Origin: Pyronema omphalodes
Taxonomy: Eukaryota > Ascomycota > Pezizomycetes > Pezizales > Pyronemataceae
Reading direction: 5' to 3'
NCBI GenBank assembly: GCA_024516155.1
Contig: JAJJXM010000068.1
Span: 124,001-188,000, forward strand
DNA length: 64,000 nucleotides
Position numbers and translations under genes: made by a program. Below, one piece after another: positions 12,474-21,083 of the stretch (positions are counted from its first letter, which is position 1; every line of letters starts with the position of its first letter). The notes below the pieces were generated by a model. That model had not been told where the DNA came from. It searched no databases and saw nothing but the letters and a program-made list of their open reading frames with translations.

Positions 12474-12777
12474 TTATACTTTAAAGTTTCTCTGTCCTTT
12501 GTGTTTATCGACCGGATAAATGCTGTCGGTAACCACTTGTGCTTTCGTGTTCCAGACATCTTGTTGCACGGTCCACGGAGATCGGGTGATGGTGTCCCTG
12601 AGAATATTGAGTGCGATAGGTTCAAGGTTTGAAGGGTAATACACATAGGTCGACAGTGTAATTATGATTTCATCATGGTCTAGAAGTGGCATAAAAACAG
12701 CTAAGGTGAGGCCGTAGATGTGACCTCTGTAACCGAACCATAATCTATTTATTCCATGAGCTAGTTCATTGTTCTAT
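12474..12777 (-). pseudogene. relic of a beta-lactamase-like serine hydrolase C-terminus
   Basis: On the reverse strand an open frame of about 100 codons reads FGYRGHIYGLTLAVFMPLLD, then EIIITLSTYV and further on IALNILRDTI. This resembles the C-terminal part of fungal beta-lactamase-related serine hydrolases (PF00144 type). Those typically have a Gly/His-rich strand, then a Pro/Asp turn, then a VVVLxN-like strand and a final helix. An in-frame stop lies directly upstream, and I find no continuation carrying the SxxK or YxN motifs. It is therefore a fragment of a decayed gene. The assignment rests on pattern resemblance only. Confidence 0.35.
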
Positions 12778-13786
12778 GCAGTATTAGCTCGACGGAAGTG
12801 CAATGCAACCCGATGCAAGCCCGGACCTAAGTGCGGCTTTGGCGTTGCCCGGGAACCAAGCAGATGGTGAGAACAGAGAAGTGGTGATATGATGGGGCAA
12901 TGATGTGTGGTGATAGTCTGTCTTATGCCGGTACCGAGTTAGCAGGAGTCCGGAGCGTTTGGAAGCGAGGCATAAAACGGCTAGATCGGTCAGACGGCTT
13001 CCGTTTGTGGGACCAGTAACTCGCGCGCGGTCTTCACTGCCCGTCTTCCAACAGCAGAGCTAGACGATATAATTCAATATGACACTGAACGGATATCGTC
13101 AAGATATTCTGAACATAGACCAGACCTATACAGGTTGCCTTCGGTGAAGATCTCCTTTTTACAATAACAGAGTTCCAATCAAGTAATATCTTTACGCCAC
13201 ATGCATTAATATCGGGCCTGGTATGCGTCGTTGTTGCCACACAAAGAAGGACCTCCTGACGAGGTCAAATTACCAGTTGATAGCGAGACTTTGCCTTCGT
13301 TGTCCATGGGGGTCAGGACACATTGGGGCGCCGTCATCAAGTTTGACGGGATTTATATGTTTCCTTCGTTCTACATTTCATCCTGAAATTGACAAACACG
13401 GTCAATGGTATAGCTTGCGACATTAGCGGTACTCCGTACCGTGGTCCAGCTTCCGTGGACGTGGATCATGAAGCTATACTCGATTGGGTTCATGCTCAAG
13501 TGCTCACTCTTTGTCTCAAGTACGCTTTGGTTATGTCAGTGTATGATGAAAATATAAATTTAAATATAAAATGTCTCAAGTAGGTGTGAGCCATTGCTTC
13601 CAGCTCAAGTCTGAGAAAGCAAAAAATAAAAGCAGAACTGACATGCCATAATTGGAGAAAGCAGATATGGACTTGAATTATCCATTTAGAGCTGTATTAA
13701 TACAATCCCTCTGCAGACGGAAATAACCTACATACTAAAAAAACAAACTATCTGTACTGTCCCACGAAGTGGAAAGACAAAAAGGA
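12778..13786. other. gene-free stretch
   Basis: I see no supported gene or repeat between the hydrolase relic and the tRNA-Thr. Upstream parts of the decayed hydrolase may lie here but are not recognisable. Confidence 0.45.
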
Positions 13787-13858
13787 AGCTCCGACGCGGA
13801 TTTGAACCGCGGATCTCGACATTACTAGTGTCGCGCTTTACCCCTAAGCCACCGGAGC
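13787..13858 (-). tRNA. tRNA-Thr (AGT)
   Basis: The reverse strand gives acceptor GCTCCGG paired with TCGGAGC (one G-T pair), anticodon stem CGACA/TGTCG and loop CTAGTAA, so the anticodon is AGT. The T-arm is CGCGG-TTCAAAT-CCGCG. There is no intron. A T5 terminator lies just downstream. The bases before the 5' end (ATATTAC/ATCA) resemble those of the other two tRNA-Thr copies. Confidence 0.95.
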
Positions 13859-15041
13859 TGATATTACTGCAGTTTGCAATACGTTTCTAGAACTTTATAA
13901 TATAATTTGGCGACCAATATTGAACTTTTACACACGAGATAGACACGGCAGAAGATGTCAGAGTATATTACTAGTTTCTAAAACTGTTAGAATACACTTA
14001 TATATTTCTAACTACAGCATTATTTGTAAACGTGACGAAGTGCTCAATCCACCCGTATTCCCCGGTTTGATTGATTGTACCGAATTATTACATCCCTACA
14101 CCATGGTACGCTAAACTATGTTGACTCCTCTTCATTCTCCCTTCACCCAGGGTTATTCCCTTGTCCTCCACGTCTTGGTCGTTTCTCCATTTAACTGATT
14201 CATCGGTGGGATAGGCTACCGTTAGGCCGTTTTAAACGAGCATACATATCGGTTACCGTTAGGCCGGCTCAAACGAGTACCGCAAAAATTCATTACCGTT
14301 AGGCCAGTTTAGACGAGCAAAGAAAATATGAATTACAACAAAATAATCCTTCCTAAGGTTTCATTATCCGGTCTCTGTCGTTGTTGGTTATCTAACGGGC
14401 TTGGAAGCTTGCTTTCGGAGCCCGCAGAGCCAGTAAAGTTCTCAGATGGTGGAAATCACATTCTCGAGTTCCGTTAGGGTTTAGGGAATCTAGCTACCGA
14501 GTTCATCGCGGGGTCTCCAGCGATAGCTACATTCTATCCGAGCATTTGGTAAATGCGGGTCGACACGATAGTCCCTGAACAATCATCCACAGAAATGAAT
14601 AAGTAACCATTTTCTGCACAATATCCAAGAAAGGCAGGCCAAAAACAAGACTTTATGTTGAGAGTATCGTCTTACTTTTGAAATACACGAGTAGACTCTC
14701 GCACGTGAAAGAGAGACATCTTACGATGGTGAAATCACACGCTTCGATGGTGCTGTTGCAGTATTCATACATTATCATCCGTCCCATGATGAGTTATGTA
14801 CATAAAAAACAATTACAGAACAAAGAACCCCATTTCCCAGCCTCAAATACAATACTTTTGCCCAATGAACATAGTTCCAGATACAGTATTTACGTGACCT
14901 TAGTGTGTTGACCAGTCGAGTTCAAGCCGTGAAAGGACCTTTCTACACAAAGTTATTATTGACATCTGCAAACACTGTATCATGAACGCCTTTTGAACGC
15001 CATGAAAACAATTAAAGGCAACCCCAATACAATCTTCATAT
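13859..15041. other. gene-free stretch with a triple direct repeat
   Basis: No gene is seen. The one clear structure is the three spaced direct repeats at 14216..14318. The last about 100 bp are the 3' flank of the secreted-protein gene that ends at 15042. Confidence 0.5.
14216..14318. repeat. three spaced direct repeats of about 26 bp
   Basis: The core TACCGTTAGGCC followed by a variable GTTTAAACGAGC-like half occurs at 14216..14241, 14253..14278 and 14293..14318. Copies are separated by 11 and 14 bp of unrelated sequence. Three copies with a conserved 5' half and a looser 3' half look like repeated protein-binding sites or a short decayed tandem array. Confidence 0.75.
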
Positions 15042-16435
15042 TTAGTAGAAGATACGAGACTCAGTGGCAGTAGTGTAGGCGGTTTTGGTGGCGGTGGAAG
15101 TGAGAGTAGCGGTAGTCTGCTTGACCTTGGTCTTGGTCATGAAGGCGGTCTGGACCTCAGTAACGACAACCTGCTTGACCTTGGTGGAGGTAACCTCAGC
15201 CGTGGTGGGGATGGTGTGGGTCGCGATTTTGGTCACGAAAACATCCTTGACGATGGTACTCTTGGGAGGGCCAGAGAAAAAGTCCCCAATCACAGATAAG
15301 ACCCCAAGGGGATTACTATGGGCTGCCTTAGTTGTCTTAGGTGTCTCGACAGTGTCAATAACTTCGGTGGGCTCGGTGACAGCAGAAAGCTCCTCGGGAG
15401 AAGCAAGCTCGTCGGGCTTGGGGCCTCTGACAACCTCAGCGAACTCAGAGTTGTCGATAGCGGCGTCAACGCCAACCGGCTCGACAAACTCGGCTTCCTC
15501 GATAGCAGCGTCAACGAGTCCAGCCTCCTCGACAAACCGAGCTTCCTCGATAGCGGCGTTAACCATTTCAACCGGCTCGACAAACTCAGCTTCCTCGATA
15601 ACAGAAGTAGGAGCAGCCTTCTTGGGAGCAACAAAGTCAACACGGTAGACCGCAAGGCAGTTGTCCATGTCATACTCGTCAACAGACTGAAACTCGGGAA
15701 GCTGAACCGGGATGTTGAAGGTGTTCTTTTCAAGAGTGTTAGCTTCGTCCTGGATGGAAGAGAATGGTAGTACATACCATGCATTGGCAACCATCAGGTC
15801 CAGCGGAAGTAAGGGCATCGTATCCAGCTTCGACGCAGGAATCGATGCAGGTACCGTTAGTGTTGGGAACATTATTGATGTAGCTCTTGAGCTATCGAGG
15901 GTTTGTAATGTTAGATTAAACTTTGCATCCTCGGACAGATTTAATATAGAGGGCTTACCGGGTTGATCTCGTAGTATCCAAGAACACGGGCAACAGCGGT
16001 GCCATCGAAGTTTGTAATGTCCTTTTCAGGAAGGACTGCACAGCACTGGTAGGTGTCCTCAACCTCAGAAGAATCGGCCAAGGTAGCAAGGCGAGGGAAT
16101 TCAGCCTGGCAATCACCACGCATCTTAGCACGACGCTCGTGCTTATGATGATCACACTTGTGCTCACACTGGTGCTCACAGGGCTGTTCTTCACGCTCGG
16201 GGACGTCGGTAATAGTAGTGTCAACCTTGTCACCATTACGGTAGTGAGATTGGTTCTTGCGTTCGTCGCGGGGTCTGTCGGAGTTGGCAATAGCAATAGC
16301 ACCAGAGCGGACTTTATTCTGGATGCTTCCCATGTCGATACCTCCCAATTCATCGACACCACCACGTCTGGGAGATGCAACAGCAGTTGCAGCGATAACT
16401 GCTGCAATAAGGGTAACAATTTTCTGCTGCTTCAT
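15042..16435 (-). CDS. secreted cysteine/histidine-rich protein with acidic repeats, unrecognised
   Basis: Three exons (16435..15959, 15891..15778, 15725..15042) give 424 residues. The introns are 67 and 52 bp, each with a CTAAC branch site; the second ends in AAAAG. A signal peptide (residues 1-20, MKQQKIVTLIAAVIAATAVA) is followed by an SPRR stretch. Residues 86-101 are a Cys/His cluster (CEHQCEHKCDHHKHER) that could bind metal. Cys residues follow at 109, 131-132 and in TCIDSC and GCQCM of exon 2. Exon 3 then has four imperfect repeats around AAIEEAEFVEP, and a Thr/Lys/Val-rich tail. I do not recognise the family. The location is inferred to be outside the cell. The next two genes are also secreted proteins. 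Confidence 0.75.
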
Positions 16436-16438
16436 GGC

Positions 16439-16503
16439 TAGTTCAGTTATGCAAAGGTCAGTCGTTATTATTCACGTTAAATACTCTCACAAAGGAAGCT
16501 TAC
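16439..16503 (-). other. probable 5'-UTR intron of the 15.0-16.4 kb gene
   Basis: Just upstream of the ATG, the reverse strand has a GTAAGC donor, a CTGAC branch-like word and an AACTAG acceptor that ends two bases before the start codon. Length (65 bp) and signals match the coding introns nearby. It is not proven. Confidence 0.45.
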
Positions 16504-17294
16504 CGAGAACGTTGTGTATGCTTGAACGGAGGACGGTGCCAAAGGTTGGGAAAAATGGGAGGGGGGATTGTGGGTGCGTTTTGTGGCAGTCGCGGTAGGT
16601 ATACTAACTAAGCGTTAGTTTTTCCGCTTCTGATTGTCATGTTTCACGGAATTCATTCGTTGATCAATATGTTGGGTTAACCCTATATTCGCAACACCAG
16701 CGTGGTTCACGGATAGTCATTCGTGCGTGTTGCGAACTTCGCATACCGGTATCCACCCTTCACGGACTTCCGACTTCTTCATCTGAAGCATATCGGTCAC
16801 TTTCACCCACTAGATGACGACATACACCACTAAAACGAGAGAGATATCTCGAAGGTTTCATCATACTCCGTGATTAAATGGCCACGTTGACGGATTTCGT
16901 TACCACGATCCGATGCACATAATAACCCAGCAATCGTCATGACCAATATCGGCCCACGGGTACAAGATAACCGAACCGCTTTCAAACGGTTAATCGTTTC
17001 AATAAGGAAAACCTCGGGATGGCTAGCTTAAGGATGTCTTGATTATTCACCAGATGTTGGGTCTGACAAGCAGCAATGAAAAAAGGAGGCATTGGATAAG
17101 TGCCCGTTGAGGTTTACGTATTGACATGACGGAAACGTTTTCACACGATACTGAATGGACTCAATTTTGCTTCCGCGGTGCGGACAATGTTGTTTCATTA
17201 ATGGTCAAAGCGCTCATAATCACAACGCCGTCCGCTATACATGATGCAAAAAAAGAAAAAAAAAAGACCATCTCTCCTCCATTTTATAGAACCC
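16504..17294. other. intergenic region between two secreted-protein genes
   Basis: This holds the promoter of the gene starting at 16435 and the 3' flank of the gene ending at 17295. I see no other gene or repeat. Confidence 0.5.
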
Positions 17295-17905
17295 TTAGTT
17301 CTGTCCAGTTACTGCTCCTCTTCCCCTGCGAATGGAGACGCTGATTCCGCGTTGGGACGGAGGTGCAACGACTATTGTAGCGATACGTGTTAGTTAAAAT
17401 TCACAAATGTTGACGTAATTAGGCACGATGGTAAACTTACCAGGAACTCCGCCACAAAAGCAATTTTCAAAGGCGTTGAAGGCACCAGATGCCTGAATTG
17501 TCAGCTTTCTTTCTCATATCAGAGGGGGTGTGAGTGAGAGTCTACCTCGGCGCATTCATCGCAAATATAGCCGCAGTTTCCACAAATTACGCCTCCCTCA
17601 ACGGCGGATTCGTACGCTCTCTCGAAAGCGGCCTCGTCAAATCCCGGAGCTCTCAGGGGGTTGATCAGTTGACGCTTTTCAATCGGCATAGATCTGGGAC
17701 GGGGCCAGTTTCCGGGAACGTTAATGTCGATTTCCTCAAGCTGGCGCTTTGCATGTGCGTTTGGCTGGCTGGGACGGGGCCATGGACGGGGAATGTTAAT
17801 GTCAATAGGCCTCAGCACGCCTCCAGCTCCTTGAGGGGGGGCAGGGAAAGCGGAGACACAGGCAATTCCTAATGCAGCTCCGAAGGTGATAGTAGTCCAC
17901 TTCAT
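17295..17905 (-). CDS. small secreted precursor with Kex2 sites and a cysteine-rich tail
   Basis: Exons 17905..17546, 17492..17441 and 17371..17295 give 162 residues. Introns of 53 and 69 bp have CTGAC and CTAAC branch sites. A signal peptide ends near residue 19 (CVSA). Two imperfect repeats follow: PIDINIPRPWPRP (33-45) and EIDINVPGNWPRP (58-70). Each leads to a Kex2-type dibasic site, KR at 53-54 and at 77-78, both followed by Gln-Leu. The C-terminal half has six Cys (108, 111, 115, 118, 131, 133) in CxxCxxxCxxC and CxC patterns. Kex2 cleavage would free two short Pro/Trp-rich peptides and a Cys-rich domain. It resembles fungal effector or Kex2-processed repeat precursors in layout. No DUF3328/UstY-type tailoring gene is seen nearby, so a cyclic-peptide role is unsupported. 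Confidence 0.78.
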
Positions 17906-18306
17906 AGCTAGATAACGAATGTATGGTGTAGAATGGGAGAAGACGCAGCAGTATTGTGCGGAAGCGGTCTCTTTATCTTGCTACCTACGTGCAACTATGT
18001 CATTAGGGTTATGACCTTTTCGTTTTGCAGCCATAGTTTCACAGCGAGATCTTTAATGTGTTCCTTTGGACAATATAAACCAGTGCCAGAAGCCAGTCAC
18101 AAACTATTATTTGCCCGGAAACCGTATGTCACCTCCCAGGTTTCCGTTACTGATAAGGATATGCGTCATCTCCCAGGCTTCCGTTATGACAACAATATCC
18201 GTCACCACTGATACTTCCGGCTGGCTGTGACTATGCCCCTAAATTGGCTGGAAGTTTTTACCCCATAGCAGAGATTCTTCGCAATCCCTCGAAATACACC
18301 ACAGAA
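17906..18306. promoter_or_regulatory. divergent promoter shared by two secreted-protein genes
   Basis: The 401 bp between the minus-strand precursor gene (start 17905) and the plus-strand Thr-rich gene (start 18307) must hold both promoters. They contain two copies of a 22-bp motif (18128..18149 and 18165..18186), candidate regulator sites. Confidence 0.65.
18128..18186. repeat. two direct copies of a 22-bp promoter motif
   Basis: The motif GTCAYCTCCCAGGYTTCCGTTA occurs at 18128..18149 and 18165..18186, differing at two positions. Copies are 37 bp apart and lie about 120-180 bp before the Thr-rich gene. Similar CCGT/CGTCA words continue to about 18210. Confidence 0.75.
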
Positions 18307-20218
18307 ATGAATCTCCTCTGCTACCTTCTGCCCATGGCCATTTTGCAACTTGGGCTACCAGCTGCCGCGACATCTTCTGTATGCGAGCAACCGAACCCTT
18401 CAGCATGCCAAGCCGAAATCAATCATGTTACTGTAAGAATTTCTGAAGCAAATCCATTCCCAATTGTCGCTCACAATGTACTGACAAAACAAACAAAAGG
18501 CTTCTCCCTCCCTTCAAAATTATCCCTATCTCGGGGGAGAAGCTCATCATGAGCAGCACCAACGCCGAGACACAACTACTACTTACCCCTTACTACCAGG
18601 CACATTGGTGATCAAGCCTACATTTACCGTGATTACCAGGGTACAGCCTATAATCACGACTACTTCCACTGTCCTATGGCATATTCACGAAACCACCACC
18701 AGGACCAAGACCAAGACCAAAACCCACAAGACTGGAAGGCGTAAGGGAACAGCTACTATCACCACGGTTTCTACTGAGACTACCACTACTACTGCTGCTC
18801 TAGAGACTACTACAACTACGGAGAGCGAAACCACGACTACTACTGCTTTGGATACTACTACAACTACTGAGAGAGAAACCACGACAACTACTGCTTTGGA
18901 CACTACAACGACTACCGCATATGCAACGACCACGACAGCTTTCGCTACTACCACAGTCAGTGCCAATGCACCTGTTGTTACAGATGATATGGAATTAGAT
19001 TCTATTACTGTTCCTGTTGATGATGCTGCCGTCATTGATGGTGCTGCTACAACTGATGCTACTGGCTCCACCAATAATGATGTCATCACCGAGAACGCTG
19101 CCACTAATGAGGCCGTCACTGATGATACTACTTCCACCGGCGACTCCGCTCCCATCGATGATTCTGTTTCAACCGATATTGCTGTAACCGAAGACGCTGC
19201 TACTGGTGATGACTTTATGGTCTCGGATATCGACGCCTCTAACGCCTCCCTACTCGTGACCGATCCGAGTGACACCCCGGTGACTGAGGACATTCCGAAC
19301 CCTGACGACATCGAGTTCGAATTCGATCCCCGGCTTGGACCTGAGGTTAAGGCAATCGAGCGTCGTGATGCTCGTGCACCCTACCCCGAGGAGCTTGATC
19401 CGGTAGACAACAAGAAGGCACAGCCTATTCATGTTCACGGTGCCCCCGAAGCCTCTGCTACCGAGGAATCAGAGATCCCTCATCCGCCTGCCGGGCCTAA
19501 TCACAGCGCATTTGCCGAGCGTCAAAAAGCAGCAGCAGCTCGCGCGCCTTATCCATGGGAATCCGATCCCATCGACTACAAGGAAGGAGAGCGTGTTGAT
19601 ATCCAAGGAGCTCCCGAGACATCTTCCGACGATGTAGAGAACTCGAAACCTAAGGCTTCTTCCCCCAAGCCAAAGCATCCGAGTGATGCCCCGAAGGACA
19701 GACACGGTCATTCAACACACTACTCTCAGGATGACTACGATGAGGAACCCCGTTCAGACTGGTCTAGACCTTCAGCGACTACCCCGCCTCGTCCTATGCG
19801 TCCTTACCCGCCGTATCCTCATCATCCGCCCGCTGAGGTCATGTTCCCCATGTGGGAGCCTGAATGGGTTAAGTATGACTCCGATGATTTTGTTCTCGAG
19901 GAAGATATCGACACTATGAAACGCGATCTCGAGTCCGAAGGTCCAGGTGATGACGTATACGAGGCTGTTAGTTCCGTCGCAGTGGGTAACTTGGAGAAGC
20001 GCGGTTTTAAGATCAAGAATGCGGAGGAGTATCTTGACAAGACCGAGAAACAAACTGACGCGAAGGCGTGGGATAATAACGGGCCTATGGCGTTTTCTTC
20101 TGATCTTTTAGGAATGTCGCCTCCTGGAAGCCTTGTTAAGGATGCTAGTAAGACCAGGAAGCCCAAGAAGGATAAGAAGCGCAAGAAGACTAGATTCAAC
20201 AATGGAGAACAGCCGTGA
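18307..20218 (+). CDS. secreted Thr-rich mucin-like protein with ARAPYP repeats, unrecognised
   Basis: Exons 18307..18432 and 18500..20218 are joined across a 67-bp intron with a CTGAC branch site, in phase, giving 614 residues. A signal peptide (MNLLCYLLPMAILQLGLPAAA) is followed by a short Cys-containing stretch. A long Thr-rich block follows (repeated ETTTTTA and DTTTTT units), likely O-glycosylated. Next is an Asp/Thr/Ala region. Two related segments then appear, ARAPYPEELDPVDNK and ARAPYPWESDPIDYK, each ending in a GAPE motif. The C-terminus is Pro-rich, then Lys-rich (KPKKDKKRKK). Dibasic sites (RR, KR) precede some segments. I do not recognise a family. It is probably a wall or secreted glycoprotein, transcribed divergently from the small Cys-rich precursor gene. 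Confidence 0.78.
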
Positions 20219-21083
20219 AGAAGATAACTCGAGACGTTACTCGGGGTGTCACTTTGTTTTTCTATTGGATGGTTGACGTATGTTTTGTTTGACGTTTGAT
20301 ATTTGATGTTTTGTTTGACGTTTGATGTTGTCTTGTATATATTATATATTCGATTTTGTCGATTTGTTCCAACAGAGCAATGAATATCAATTGTACGTCA
20401 ACCTTCCCACTCTGAATTTCTCATGCATGTCGTTATGTATTCCTGCCGCGATGTCGTTTAATTTAATTGACTAGACTGTTTACGATTAGCAAAAGATAAA
20501 AATAGTTGCCGATGTGCTTCATCAAATATAATCAAGGCGCGTCGGGCTAAAACATTTACCGTCCCCTACCGTTGATGTTCCAGGGCGGATGATAAGCTAT
20601 CTGTTTTTCTCCTTAGCTGATACCGAACTTTCAACCAAGTCTCACCCAACCACCCTCATTTTCGGCCCGAAATTTTTGCGAAGTAATTTCCCGTGTCCTC
20701 ACCAACAGCCGCGTGTGGCAAACAAGAAAACAAACAGCCTAATTGAGGGAAACGCGTCCAGCCTTGTTAGATGAGAAGTCGCACGAAAAATTTCAAAGTC
20801 GTAATCATGCAAAAAAAAAATATCCAATTCACTCAATGCAAAACCAAGTTAATGACAAAATAACAAACATTAGAAAAATAACCAATTCACATTAAAACTA
20901 TGTTCACTTCCACTAGCTAAAGGTAAAAGCAAACCCATTGATGATTTTTCCATGAATATGCCAGTCCATCCACTTCGTCATCCGTCATAACCGGTAAAAG
21001 AACAAACGAGACAAAGGAAAAGTCAAACACAAACAATACAGCTCATAATACATCCCCATTACCCATGTGCGCAAAGACAAAAA
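20219..21083. other. convergent intergenic region
   Basis: This is the shared 3' flank of the Thr-rich gene (plus) and hex1 (minus). It is A/T-rich, with repeated TTTGACGTTTGAT words at 20280-20325. No gene is seen. Confidence 0.5.

Noticed and set aside
14216..14318. CRISPR-like spaced repeats
   Set aside because: Only three imperfect copies with unequal spacers in a eukaryotic genome.
15085..15770. Plus-strand frames of 150-187 codons
   Set aside because: Antisense to exon 3 of the secreted-protein gene, whose splice sites and signal peptide support the minus strand.
18685..19311. 208-codon minus-strand frame of Val/Ser/Ala
   Set aside because: Exact antisense of the Thr-rich repeats of the 18.3-20.2 kb gene; a mirror of codon bias.
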